From assembly GCF_027579695.1 (NCBI RefSeq), contig NC_083586.1, positions 1,317,001-1,381,000 on the forward strand: DNA of 64,000 nucleotides, in the 5' to 3' direction. This document shows positions 1-9,379 of this stretch, in pieces. Made by a program: the position numbers and the translations under genes. The notes under the pieces are model-generated. The model made no database searches. It had not been told where the DNA came from and was given only the letters and a program-made list of their open reading frames with translations. The DNA comes from Neoarius graeffei. Its lineage: Eukaryota; Chordata; Actinopteri; Siluriformes; Ariidae. Each line of letters opens with the position of its first letter. The stretch's first letter is position 1.

Positions 1-1100
1 ATCATCTAAACTCCATAGACAAGACAGGCAACATCAAATTCACACACGAAGAGGAAACGGATAAGACAATAGCATTTCTGGACCTAAAAATACACCACAC
101 AGAAGAAGGGAACATCAGAATTACAACATACAGAAAACCTACACATACCGACCAATATCTTCTCTGGACATCTGAACATACCATCGCACACAAAATGTCA
201 GTAATCAGAACACTATACGACCGAATACAGAACATCACGGAGGAGAAAGACAGACAGGAGGAGGAACAACACATCCAACAGGCATTAAAAAACTGCCAAT
301 ATCCACCGTGGGCAATTCAAAAAGGAAAATCACAGACACAAAAAAAGGAAAGAAACAAACAAACAAGAAAAAACAAACCGGGGCTTTGTCACATTACCAT
401 ACATAAAAGGAGTTACAGAACGCATCCAACGATCCATGAGGAAATACCACATCAACACCCCGGTCAAACCATACAAGAACCTCCGACAGCTGCTAGTTCA
501 CCCCAAAGATAAAATACAACTGGACAATAAATGCAATATCATATATGAAATCCCTTGCCGTTCATGCAATAAAGTCTATATTGGTGAAACGGGCAGATGC
601 TTCCACACTCGCAGGAAAGAACACCAATTAGAATGTGAAAAAGAAACAACAAAAAGACTCACAAGATCCGAAAAAGAAAAAGCACACCAAGAAAACTTAA
701 AATCAGCCATTTCAGACCACTGCAAACGACATAATCATATTATGAATTGGGAAGAGGCCAGAGTCATTCGCGCTGAAGAGAATAGATACCAGCATTGGAT
801 TTTAGAGGCAGTGGAGATACGTAAGCGGGCGCAGAGGACCATGAACCGGGATGAGGGAGTGTACACGCTGTCACACACCTGGAGCGCAGTCCTGGGGCAG
901 CGACCTGACAGCAGGAGGCGTGGACTACCTGTCAAATTGGGCGGGACGTTCACGCCTCCATAGAGTAACATCAGCTGATAAGGCACGTCACCACTCGACA
1001 TCTGGTGACTGTTTTGAAGAAGGCGGAAGTGTTCGCCGAAACTGTCAACAAGCGAGGTAACATACTTAAAAATACGTGTCTTAAGAAACGAACTTAAAAG
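1..1100 (+). mobile_element. Penelope-like retroelement, 3' part, frameshifted
   Basis: This is the downstream end of a Penelope-like element (PLE), entered from the left window edge. PLEs encode a reverse transcriptase joined to a GIY-YIG endonuclease, and both parts are visible. The non-coding tail after the stop at 963 (to about 1100) includes a stretch of the type TGAAGAAGGCGGAAGTGTTC, which I associate with PLE 3' regions. The right border is approximate, because a separate LINE-like tail starts close by. The exact clade (Neptune or Poseidon type) is not settled. The copy is inactive because of a frameshift and because its 5' half is outside the window. Confidence 0.85.
3..963 (+). pseudogene. 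Penelope-like RT / GIY-YIG protein, C-terminal part, one frameshift
   Basis: The reading frame is open from base 3 in frame 3 and carries the end of the RT: FLDLKI, then TTYRKPTHTDQYL, then HKMSVIRTLYDRI, a conserved PLE thumb-region pattern. In the A-rich stretch around 310-370 the coding sense moves to frame 1, which reads GFVTLPYIKGVTERIQRSMR and then the GIY-YIG domain (IIYEIPCRSCNKVYIGETGR at about 538-597), ending in MNRDEGVYTLSHTW before the stop at 961-963. The enzyme would prime reverse transcription from nicks made by its GIY-YIG nuclease. The frame change means it cannot be translated as one protein. Family assignment is firm; clade is not. Confidence 0.85.
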
Positions 1101-1178
1101 AATAGTTATAATTATCAGACATAATGAATTTTCACTACATACATGTATAGCATATTTGACAATAAAGTTGACTTGACT
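1100..1178 (+). repeat. Non-LTR retrotransposon 3' tail
   Basis: The sequence ends in TTGACAATAAAGTTGACTTG followed by another short TTGAC copy. Many fish LINE 3' ends finish this way, with an AATAAA-like signal and short direct repeats. It lies between the Penelope-like tail and a LINE coding fragment and probably belongs to a separate truncated insertion. Confidence 0.5.
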
Positions 1179-1470
1179 TGAGACGGCATGCAGAGAGGAA
1201 GTGAAGGCGTTAGCCAGCTGGTGCCAGAACAACAACCTCTCTCTCAACGTCAGGAAAACTAAGGAGATGATAGTGGACTACAGGAGACAGCAAGGGAGGA
1301 CACACTAGGCCATCTACATCAACGAAGATGAGGTCGAAAGGGTCAGCAACTTTAAGTTCCACACTGTGGTCAGGAAAGCTCGCCAGCGGCTGTGCTTCCT
1401 GAGGAGGCTGAAGAAGTTTGGCATGAAGCCAAACATCATTTCAAACTAATACAGGTCCACAATCGACATA
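1174..1470 (+). pseudogene. LINE reverse transcriptase C-terminal fragment
   Basis: The plus strand reads REEVKALASWCQNNNLSLNV, then KTKEMIVDYRR, then a stop, then INEDEVERVSNFKF, RKARQRLCFLRRLKKF and, after a stop, YRSTID. This is the region after the FADD motif in fish non-LTR retrotransposons of the Jockey/L2/Rex type (compare WCKDNNLCLNMAKTKEIVVY in the LINE at 2777-4870). There are in-frame stops and an internal deletion after SNFKF. It is a dead fragment. Confidence 0.75.
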
Positions 1471-1645
1471 TCACAAGACTCTGTTTATATCAGAACATAT
1501 CAAAAGACTCTGTTTATATCACAAGACTCCATTTACATATCACCAACATATCTCAAGACTCTGTTTACATATCACCAAAACATTTACATATTTACTGTTT
1601 CCACATTTACCAACACATATCAAAACTTTGTTTACATGGTCAGTA
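1455..1645. repeat. Degenerate tandem repeat, about 30 bp unit
   Basis: Diverged copies of a unit built around ACATATCA plus AAGACTCTGTTTA recur at uneven spacing, roughly every 25-40 bases. The unit is not related to the 31-bp satellite further right. No gene is seen in it. Confidence 0.6.
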
Positions 1646-1834
1646 CTTAATTTGTCTTCAAAAAAGTGCAATTACTGGTAGCCGCACATGTCAAATTTTC
1701 CCAATGTACAATACAGGTGCTTGTGCTACACCCCCTCCCCACACTACCCCCTGAGACAATGCATGCATACATCTCAGTTATTTCTATTTTCACTTGAATT
1801 TAACTTCTGTTTTTTTCATCTTTATGACTTCGAA

Positions 1835-2162
1835 GCTATGGTGGTGTAGTGGTTAGTGCTGCTGTCTCATAATAAGAAGGTCTGTGGCCGGCGAGTGCCT
1901 TTCTGTGTGGAGTTTGCATGTTGTTCGTGTGGGTTTTCTCTGGGTGCTCTGATTTCCCCCACAGTCCAAAGACATGCAGGTTAGGTTAACTGGTGACTCT
2001 AAATTGACTGTAGGTGTGAATGGTTGTCTGTGTCTATATGTCAGCCCTGTGATGACCTGACGACTTGTCCAGGGTGTACCTTGCCTGTAGTCAGCTAGGA
2101 TAGGCTCCAGCTTGCCTGTGACCCTGTAGAACAGGATAAAGCGGCTAGAGATAATGAGATGA
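1835..2162 (+). mobile_element. tRNA-derived SINE, full-length type
   Basis: The head GTGGTGTAGTGGTTAGTGCT looks like a tRNA A-box region. The body has the familiar fish SINE blocks GGAGTTTGCATGTT, CCCACAGTCCAAAGACATGC and GGATAGGCTCCAGCTTGCC, and the tail is GATAATGAGATGAGA. The expected B-box region is partly lost. Imperfect 9-base flanks GACTTCGAA (1826-1834) and GACTTTGAA (2163-2171) may be the target duplication. I recall similar SINEs from catfish (Mermaid-like) and other teleosts; that name is tentative. Confidence 0.8.
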
Positions 2163-2289
2163 GACTTTGAAACTTTTTTTTAACTGATATTCTGTTAAAC
2201 TCCTGTCAGGCTCCAATGCTGAGAGACTTGTTTCTGGTTCTTATCTCGGTCACTGCATTTCATTGCAAGTTGGCCATGTGTTAACAGAA

Positions 2290-2325
2290 AATGAGTAATG
2301 AAATTGAACTGAACTGAACTAAAAA
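2290..2325 (+). repeat. Short LINE-type tail remnant
   Basis: GAAATTGAACTGAACTGAAC is a short 3'-tail-like direct repeat similar in style to the TTGACTTGAC tail near 1160. Nothing else of an element is recognisable around it. Confidence 0.3.
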
Positions 2326-2436
2326 GCTGACTGTTCTCACAACACCAGGCCAAAAGTGGGCCGGCATGGCCCAATCCATGTCCAGCCACTGAGTTTGTGG
2401 CAACCTGATCACATACTCTGCCTTAGGCAAGGGAGT

Positions 2437-2508
2437 GCTGTGATAGTATAGTGGTTAATACTCTGCATTGTGACTGCAGTGACCCTGGTTTGAATCTGGG
2501 ATATGGTG
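2437..2508 (+). pseudogene. tRNA-His (GTG)-like pseudogene
   Basis: The sequence follows tRNA-His along most of its length: TAGTATAGTGGTTAATACTC (A box and D arm), then a perfect 5-bp anticodon stem CTGCA/TGCAG around the loop TTGTGAC with anticodon GTG, then a T arm with GGTTTGAATC. The acceptor ends pair poorly (several wobbles and one mismatch) and the B box is altered, so it is probably not functional. It could also be the head of an old tRNA-His-derived SINE. Confidence 0.65.
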
Positions 2509-2590
2509 TTGCATTTTCCATCTCACTATTGAACAGTGACTAAATGGAAAATCATACGTAGTTTGGATCTCACTTACCATTGCTCTGCTT

Positions 2591-2668
2591 GGGCCAGTGG
2601 CGCAATGGATAATCGGTTTGATAACAGATTAGAAGTTTTTCTGTTAGATGCTTGGCTGACCACAAAAT
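2591..2668 (+). pseudogene. tRNA-Arg-like pseudogene, 3' half decayed
   Basis: The 5' half GGGCCAGTGGCGCAATGGAT matches eukaryotic tRNA-Arg D-arm sequence closely. The anticodon stem survives as TTTGA/TTAGA, but the loop TAACAGA has lost the T33 and Arg anticodon pattern. The T arm is unrecognisable. It lies about 80 bases after the tRNA-His-like sequence in the same orientation. Confidence 0.6.
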
Positions 2669-2814
2669 GCTTCAACCAGCAGTTGTTTTTCTGGTAGGGG
2701 AACACAGATAACTCCGATTTAGGAGAACTGTAATCAGGGAAGCGATTGAATTCCTGTCCCGACAGAATGGTGTTTTTTGTGTTTTAAAACAGTGTGTATC
2801 TGTTCATCTTTGTC

Positions 2815-3345
2815 ACGTCCATCAGTTTCAAGGCGCACATACTCCCGTGAGTTTCTGCTCGACATCTGCAGAACTATATTCACGGATATAAATCCAGCTG
2901 GCGTGGAAGTGTTATGCGACTACAGTTTGCTCCAGAGGCCTGCTCAATCACTGACCCCCACTCCTGCATCCAGCCCACAGTGGAAGCGCCACCGGCGGAA
3001 CATGCGGAAGCAGAAAAGGGGCAAGCGAGGTGGTATCCGGGCTAGGCTAGCGGCTAGCCCTCACCGGCCAGCTATCCCTACCATCATTCTGGCCAACGTA
3101 CACTCGCTGGACAACAAGCTGGATTATGTCCACCTACTCCGCTCATCTTTTAAGTCTGTGAGTGAATGTTGTTTCCTCGTGTTTGGAAACATGGCTTAAC
3201 AACAGCGTCCCGGACTGTGCAATTCAGCTAGCCCGGCTAGCATGCTACCGGTCAGACAGAGCACTAGTCGAGGGGGGGAAGACTCGCAGCGGAGGACTCT
3301 GTTTTCATCAGTGATGCCTGGTGCCGCGATGCTGTTGTGGTCTGG
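2815..3345 (+). pseudogene. LINE apurinic-like endonuclease N-terminal remnant
   Basis: The frame starting near 2815 reads SRRTYSREFLLDIC, a basic stretch RRNMRKQKRGKRGGIRARL, and IPTIILANVHSLDNKLDYVH, the start of the LINE endonuclease domain. It breaks after about 3199 (stop at 3197-3199). The continuation in other frames reads VPDCAIQLARLACYRSDRA and GGKTRSGGLC up to about 3330. The catalytic second half of the endonuclease, up to ASDHSTVML (about 3406), is mostly deleted. It cannot make an active nuclease. Confidence 0.7.
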
Positions 3346-4520
3346 ACAATGTTTACACCATGCATAAAGACGCCTACAAAGCCCTACTCCTCCCCCATGT
3401 TGGGGCCTCAGATCACTCCACTGTTATGCTAATGCCAGCATGTATGCCGCTGGTTAAAGTCACCAAACCAGCTACAAAGCAGATACGTGTGTGGCCAGAG
3501 GGGTCCTCAGAGGCAGTCCAGGACTGTTTTTCCACCACTGACTGGAGCATGTTCAGACAGGCGGCCACCTACAACAACATCATAGATCTCCAGGAGTACA
3601 TGGAGACCGTCACTGCCTACATGAAGAAGTGCATGGACGACGTTATGGTCACCAGAACCATCTCCATTCGGGCCAATCAGAAGCCATGGCTGACAGGGGA
3701 AGTCCACAGGCTCCTGTGGGCTCGGAACGGTGCCTTCAGAGCTGGGCACAAGGTGGGCCTGAGGACAGCTAGGGCCAACTTGTCACAAGGCATCAGGGTG
3801 GCCAAGAGACAGTGTTCCAGGTACATTGCTGACTATTTCAACAACAGCAGAGACACCAGGAACCTGTGGCAGGGGATTCAGACCATCACAGACTACAAGC
3901 CCTCACTGCAGACCTGTGACAACTCCATGTCTCTGCTGAATCAGTTGAATGACTTCTTCACTTGCTTTGAGGCAGACAACAGCACCACGGCACAGAAGAC
4001 CCCACCACCTCCCAGCAACCAGGTGTTGATGCTGTCCCCAGACAGCGTGAGGAGAGCTCTCAGGATGACAAATGCACTAAAAGCCCTGGGTCCTGATAAC
4101 ATTCCTGGTTGTGTCCTGAGAGACTATGCTGAGGAGCTCACAGATGTCTTTACAGACATCTTCAACATCTCGTTGAGCCAGGCTGTTGTCCCCACGTGCC
4201 TCAAAGCCACCACCATCATCCCAGTCCCAAAGAAGCCATCTCCCTCCTGCTTCAATGACTACCACCCTGTCGCACTCACTCCCATCCTCATGAAGTGCTT
4301 TGAGCGGTTAGTCATGCGGCATATCAAGTCTGCCATCCCCCCCAACCTGGACCCTTTCCAGTTTGCATATCAGTCCAACCGTTTGACTGATGACACCATC
4401 TCCACTGCCCTCCACTCAGCCCTCACCCACCTGGAGACAAAAGACTCATATGTCAGAATGCTGTTCATAGACTTTAGCTCAGCATTCAACACAATCATTC
4501 CTCCATGGCTCATTCGGCAG
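3345..4520 (+). pseudogene. LINE reverse transcriptase, N-terminal and palm part
   Basis: One open frame (nominal start 3321, real homology from about 3345) reads the end of the endonuclease (PHVGASDHSTVMLMP), a linker (FSTTDWSMF; QKPWLTGEVHRLLWARNGAF), and the RT fingers and palm: ALGPDNIPGCVLRDYAEEL, TTIIPVPKKP, YHPVALTPILMKCFERLV and LFIDFSSAFNTI. The first catalytic aspartate is in LFIDFSSAF, coded at about 4461-4487. Between about 4515 and 4530 roughly 40 codons are missing relative to the family, and the frame shifts. The predicted open frame after that (to 4631) is out of frame and meaningless. Confidence 0.8.
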
Positions 4521-4527
4521 CAACTCC

Positions 4528-4884
4528 TCCAGCACCATCACATTGAACACGGGGGCCCCCCAAGGATGTGTGCTAAGCCCCCTCCTCTTCACTCTGCTGA
4601 CCCACGATTGCATACCAACATCCAACTCTAATCTCTTCATTAAGTTTGCGGATGACACGACTGTGGTGGGTCTCATCAACAATGGTGATGAGACAATCTA
4701 CAGGAGTGAGGTGAGCCACTTGGCCATGTGGTGCAAGGACAACAATCTCTGCCTGAACATGGCGAAGACAAAGGAGATTGTTGTGTACTTCAGGAGAGCG
4801 CACACCCAGCATGTTCCACTATCTATCGACGGTGCTGCAGTGGAGAGGGTGAGCAGCACTGTGACTGAAATAAAAAAATACAAT
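4528..4884 (+). pseudogene. LINE reverse transcriptase, catalytic FADD part
   Basis: This frame continues the RT after the deletion: STITLNTGAPQGCVLSPLLF, then FADDTTVVG (FADD coded at 4645-4656, two catalytic aspartates), then SHLAMWCKDNNLCLNMAKTK, EIVVYFRRAHTQ and VERVSSTVTE. It ends where the expected FKFLGV continuation should come, so the element is truncated at its 3' end. The catalytic residues are present but the protein is split over frames. Confidence 0.8.
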
Positions 4885-6161
4885 TAACAAATTAAAGCAA
4901 ATAGCAGAAGTTTGATATCGCCTTCTCAATCTATCTGCCAAAAAGCTAAAAAAAAAAAACCTTACAAAACCTGTCATTTGACCTTTCAGAAGGACCAAAC
5001 AAAAGCCGTGTTAATCAAAAAGGTAAATTTTCTTAAAATGAACACCACTTACTCGATATCGAATCAGTAGCCTTGGGGAACCACGAGGTGAATTTCGTTT
5101 ATCTTTTCATCTGCCGATTATCTTATGACACTACGAAGTTATAACGAGGTTTCTCTTATTCCATTTCTAAAAGTTTTGCTATTGTTACACTCATTCTTAC
5201 AGCACGATGACATAGTGGCTACTGCCTCGCTTCGCCTTTATGAGGCAGTAGCCACAAAAAACCCCCAAAACAAACAGTGGATTAAATGCTGAGCTGCAGA
5301 GCAGGAGTGTCTATGAGCCAGATGTTGGTGTGCGTTTTTTTTGTGCATGTATGAGCATGCGGTGTTACTGAGTGCTAGCAGCGGTCCCCTGGTGTAAACA
5401 ATAGCCCCATGGCTATACGCTGGCTGCCCCAATATGAGTGCGAACAGAAGTCCCCAAACAAGCAGAAAAAACACGAGTGTTCTGAACATAGTTCATGTAG
5501 TAAAATAAATAGCAGTTCAAAGAAACTAAGCAAACTGTGAAAAACTGTGTACCACAGTCACATTGGGAGAGGAAGCTTTGACCAGGTCAAGTATTGGGGA
5601 TAGATGGGTCCATATGGCTGCGGGGCCATTTTCTTTTGATGAGCTGATTGTGCCAAAGCAGACATGTTCTTCCACTCCACCAACACTTGATGGGTAACAT
5701 GACATTTCTTTCATTTTAGGCCCTTGTGCTAGCCGCTAGGTGCTAACATGTCACCTCATGACCTTGATCAACATCTGTTTAAACAATCTTTCTCTACAGT
5801 GTTGTAAATATAATATCTAAATCAAGTGCACACGAACATGTTGATAACACAGTTGACGAGCAATTAACCCACTCTATGTGCAGACAATAATATTGATGAA
5901 ATATTGAGGAGGAGGAGAAAAGACGGACCATGCTGAAGTTAAAATTTCCTCCACTAAAGGAAGTGACATCACATGCTGTTGGACAGGTGACTTTGGAGCA
6001 AACCATTGCTGAGTTAAAGAGGTTTTGCCAGTGGCTAACACTGTTGACAGAGATTTCTCGGACACATGCAATAATTGAATATGTAGTGAGTCAAATAGAT
6101 TTAAAAACACCTTTATCGTGTTTTAATGGTTATTTTCAACAAAAATGATGAAAATAATATA
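4871..6161. other. Intergenic stretch without recognisable gene
   Basis: Only short chance frames are present on both strands. The one clear structure is the perfect inverted repeat at 5215-5255. The stretch may be old transposon sequence, but I recognise no family. Confidence 0.5.
5215..5255. repeat. Perfect 14-bp inverted repeat (hairpin)
   Basis: GTGGCTACTGCCTC at 5215-5228 and its exact reverse complement at 5242-5255 flank a 13-base loop. Hairpins like this occur inside many small transposons. No terminal repeats or target duplication were found around it. Confidence 0.8.
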
Positions 6162-6173
6162 CAAAAACATGCA

Positions 6174-6436
6174 AAGCAAAGAGAGCCCCATATACATTTT
6201 TCACACATTGGGGAGTGCCTGTTAGAAAGCACACTTGTCCTGGGCCATCGGCATAGTGAGGTAGGGTGGCCAGTTCCTTTCCTCACCACCTTAGCTTCCC
6301 CAGTGTTTCCACCAGGTCCCCATTCACTGCTGGGTGGACAGGAGGCGAGCCCCAGATCACCGTCCGAGACGAGGCTCGAACTGGGGACCATTCGCTTAGC
6401 GGTCAAGCGCTCTAACCACTTGGCCACCTCGCCTCG
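6174..6436 (-). mobile_element. tRNA-derived SINE with 12-bp target site duplication
   Basis: On the minus strand a tRNA-like head (about 6436 to 6362) has an A box in GAGGTGGCCAAGTGGTTAGA and a B box in CAGTTCGAGCC. It resembles tRNA-Ser-type heads, but the anticodon loop is not decisive. The body runs to 6174. The 12 bases CAAAAACATGCA occur exactly at 6162-6173 and again at 6437-6448, immediately outside the element, as expected for LINE-mediated SINE integration. The exact duplication points to a fairly young insertion. Confidence 0.85.
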
Positions 6437-6914
6437 CAAAAACATGCATCCTACTGTTAATTTGGAGAGCAAACCTTGACCTTTAACAAATCAGACAGCA
6501 CAAAAAAAAATTCCAATGTACTCTACGCAATTTCTGCAAAATAAACAATGGGACTTGCTGACGTTTTGTATTAAATTAAAAAAGAATGTGTACCAATGTA
6601 AAATTGATAATTTTTTGAAGTGAATATTTTGTAAAATGTATAAATACAACCTGTGGACATGACATGTACCCCTAATTATTGAATGAACTGAATAAGTTAG
6701 GACAATGGATTAAAAAGATCAACGTGAGTATTAAAATAGAACATCTCCAAAAGACTGCCTTGTTAGAAACAGCAAGAATATTGCGGAAAGTTTTGGGAAA
6801 ATGAAAATGATGCTTATGAAGAAACAATTAAATTCCTTTGGACCTTCGGCTACTAGTTGTAGCTCGCTCCTGAGGACAAATCCGGTTTAACATCTATATA
6901 CTGAGAAATGTAGA

Positions 6915-6957
6915 AACACATATAATAATAATTATAATAACAATAATAATAATAAAT
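6915..6957. repeat. (AAT)n-type microsatellite, imperfect
   Basis: Runs of ATAATAATAATT and AACAATAATAATAAT are visible. It is a simple repeat. Confidence 0.85.
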
Positions 6958-7027
6958 TAACTAAGTAGGGAAATACTAGGAGAAATGCTAAAGATTGATG
7001 AATAATGTAAATAATAATGGGTGTGTG

Positions 7028-7323
7028 AGACAGCGCTGTGTGTTCTGCGTGGCTCTTGACTGCCATTGTGTGGCCACGTTTAGGAAGTACACGTTCCCTT
7101 TGTTGATTAAAGTCACAGCGTTTCAGCAATAAATCTGTAGGAAATAGCTGGGGGGGGGGGGCTTATCAGTGCGAGGCTTGTTGCCTGTTAGAAAATGTAT
7201 TTAATAATAATAATAATAATAATAATAACTTATGTTGTACTGGATGGCTGTTGGTTTCCCTCATGTGGCCACATTTGGAACCTTGACTCGCTGCATTTTC
7301 AGTCAATAAATTGGTTGAAATAA
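7028..7323. repeat. Two diverged copies of an unnamed interspersed repeat around an (AAT)n tract
   Basis: Copy 1 (about 7045-7146) and copy 2 (about 7240-7323) share blocks such as TGTGGCCACRTTT-GGAA and CAATAAAT followed by GAAATA. Between them, 7202-7229 is an (AAT)n tract. The blocks look like two decayed copies of one retroposon 3' end, but I cannot name it. Confidence 0.4.
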
Positions 7324-8448
7324 TGAAATGATCCAATAATTGTAATGTAGGATATGGATGCATGCCACTCCCATCCCATTCATCCATGAGAGATGTGAAG
7401 AGCGTGGGTTTATTTGTCACCATTGTGTATTAATGCCTGCGTTCAACCCACTGTACTGCATGGCAGTTTGATCAACACTGGAGTGTGAATTGAGGAATAC
7501 TGTAGACATGTAATAAATTAAGTAGTTAGATCAAAAATAATCAAAATAAATAATCACAAAACTAAATAAAAACATCAATCTGGTCAAAACAGAGTGTAGA
7601 TGTATATACATTTACTGTAACCCAGATTGGGAAGATGATGGGCCTTAAACCCCCATTTACTGTGAGCATTGTGTTTATAGACCCTTTTCACTCACGTGAC
7701 CTTCGTAAACGCGATCGCCATTTTGGACATGAAGAAATAACGGTTTATGGCACAGACCCTTTCGGTTCTCGCTCATCTAGCTGCTACAATGACTGCTTAG
7801 ACTGCAACAATAATACCTAACACACATTTAAGTATCCGTCGTAAAGACGTGAAACTCGTCGAGTGACGAGTGTGTTCACTGATAAGCTAACACAATCTAA
7901 AAGTAGACATACCATCACACTGCCCTGGCACTGTGTACAGTTTACCTTCTATGGTTTGTGCACTCACTATTTGCCATTACTTTCTCCAACCCAGTGTTCG
8001 AAGTATGCCGATATTTTTGGGGCGGTCCCTTTTTTTCCCTTGGGGGGGTGCTTGCGCTCTGAGGAGCGCGGATCTCCAAACACATGAGAAGCCTATCTTA
8101 CGCACATATCACGCGGACTCTACACCTCCACACATGCATCGCATCTGAAGTCATAACTCATTAGGGGAAATCGTGTCCGCATTAGCATGTTCAAAAAAAC
8201 AACCTCGCGTCAACAATGATACCACACACAAGAAAAAAAAAAAACAGTCAGGCTACTCAACACATCTGATCCACAGCAGCACCCACCAAAGCATCACTGG
8301 AAATCATGTCAACAACCAATCTTCCATTTCAACACGCGTCAACAAACAAATGGCACCACAAACATGAACGAATCGGTCAGGCTACCGATTCCAAACCCAC
8401 AGCAGACGAATAATTAAATGCATCTTACCTTAAAGCAGAATCGACCAC

Positions 8449-8485
8449 AAAGGAAGTGTGTTGGCACTGTTGGCACACTTCCTTT
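8449..8485. repeat. Perfect 12-bp inverted repeat inside the transposon
   Basis: AAAGGAAGTGTG (8449-8460) and CACACTTCCTTT (8474-8485) form a hairpin with a 13-base loop. It lies in the interior of the 1.2-kb inverted-repeat element. Confidence 0.8.
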
Positions 8486-8615
8486 CTACTAGTTTGTGTC
8501 CCCAACCTGGCAGCAGCAGTCGTTGTCATATCGGTTTATTTTATCTTTGATGTAAACACAACACTTCGGATATGCAAATGCTTCCCATTACACATGATTG
8601 CTATGTCAATAAACA

Positions 8616-8747
8616 TCATTCTGCCAATATTTTAGAGACCATCCATCTTCTCCGTCGGTCAGCATCTGTCGGGATCCGATAAAATGATAAATCTTGCCTT
8701 GTGTGTTGATGGTTACTACATCCAGGTGCACAACAATATAATGGCAT
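8616..8747 (-). pseudogene. THAP zinc-finger domain fragment (transposase exon remnant)
   Basis: Reading from the ATG at 8747 on the minus strand gives 43 residues with the start of a THAP domain: MPLYCCAPGCSN, then LSFYRIP, then RRRRW. This matches the family pattern M-P-x-x-C-x-A-x-x-C-x-N, a short loop, SFH-x-FP-like strand and the invariant tryptophan. The distal C-x2-H pair of the C2CH zinc site is missing, because a stop follows eight residues after the tryptophan. THAP domains of transposases bind the element ends, and this one sits about 100 bp inside the right terminal repeat. An intron may have followed, but I cannot locate the rest. The piece is too short to be functional. Confidence 0.75.
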
Positions 8748-9254
8748 GATGGAAGTCTTGCTGAAAGTAAAAACTTTCTTTGATGGCTATATTCCTTTCG
8801 ATGCTTCGCCGTCATTCCTCGTTGTTGGCTGTGGTAGACTACTGGTAGTTCATGTCCAAAATGACGGCCGCGTTTGTCGTGACGTCACGTGAAAAGGGTC
8901 TATAGAGAAGAAAAGGCCTGGGAGTAGACAGTGCTGAGTGTGTTCATTAGAGCGCTGGCTTAATTTTTACAAATGGGTTTGATGTTCTGCATGTTGGTTT
9001 ATTTTGCCCAACTGGTGAAATGAATAAGATTTCCCTGTAAATGAAACTTGGTGTAAGAATGAGGTTAGTGTTGGTGAAAATGCAGCGAATTTAGAACTTT
9101 ATAGATTCTGTATTAAATGTTGCATTTGTGAGAGCTGATAAAGTAAGGTCTGATATTTGTTATTGCATTCCTTTCTGTGCTGCTGCTGGTAACTTAGATA
9201 AATTAGTGCCATGTTTATTGACATTTATATAACTATTTTGTCTATTTTTAAATT

Positions 9255-9348
9255 ATTTTATCTTAACCATTCAAGCACCAACCACCAAAGCAAATTCCTT
9301 GTATGTGAGAACCAACTTGGCAATAAACTCAATTCTGATTCAGATTCA
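9255..9348 (+). repeat. LINE 3' tail fragment
   Basis: AAATTCCTTGTATGTGAGAA, then CTTGGCAATAAACTCAATTC and TGATTCAGATTC, is the typical end of fish L2/Rex-like LINEs: an AATAAA-like signal followed by short TGATTC repeats. Confidence 0.65.
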
Positions 9349-9355
9349 TGAGTCT

Positions 9356-9379
9356 CACACACACACACACACACACACA
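9356..9379. repeat. (CA)n microsatellite
   Basis: An uninterrupted CA dinucleotide run follows the LINE tail. Confidence 0.9.

Larger units (their letters stand above)
2777..4870 (+). mobile_element. LINE (Jockey/L2/Rex-type non-LTR retrotransposon), internally deleted
   Basis: A plus-strand non-LTR element carries endonuclease and reverse transcriptase remains in the right order, but in at least three frames and with deletions. The 3' end is truncated soon after VERVSSTVTE at about 4865. The left border is only approximate; coding similarity is clear from about 2820. Fish LINEs with the FADDTTVVG core and TEIKKY-like ends belong to the Jockey superfamily. I cannot decide between L2, Rex1 and close relatives. 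Confidence 0.85.
6449..7675. other. AT-rich intergenic stretch with microsatellites
   Basis: No gene is recognisable. The stretch holds AAT-type microsatellites, a run of 12 G at 7150-7161, and two diverged copies of a short interspersed sequence, listed separately. Confidence 0.5.
7680..8900. mobile_element. DNA transposon with long terminal inverted repeats, THAP-transposase deletion derivative
   Basis: The left end (7680-7733) begins GACCCTTTTCAC and the right end (8849-8900) is its inverted counterpart. The two arms share GACCCTTTTCAC, AAACGCG and CATTTTGGACATGAA. The flanks on both sides are TATA (7676-7679 and 8901-8904), so the target duplication is TATA or TA, depending on where the terminal repeat is taken to start. 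The only coding trace is a THAP half-domain on the minus strand near the right end. THAP domains occur in P, Kolobok and ISL2EU-type transposases. The superfamily is not resolved here: Kolobok would need TTAA and P an 8-bp duplication. Confidence 0.8.

Noticed and set aside
1447..1645. Outlying part of the 31-bp satellite
   Set aside because: The degenerate repeat has a different unit (ACATATCA with AAGACTCTGTTTA) and no AP-1 core.
2437..2508. Functional tRNA-His gene
   Set aside because: The acceptor stem has a mismatch and several wobbles, and the B box deviates from GGTTCGAnnCC.
7680..8900. hAT or piggyBac identity for the 1.2-kb inverted-repeat element
   Set aside because: No 8-bp duplication and no TTAA flanks are present. 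The THAP fragment points elsewhere.
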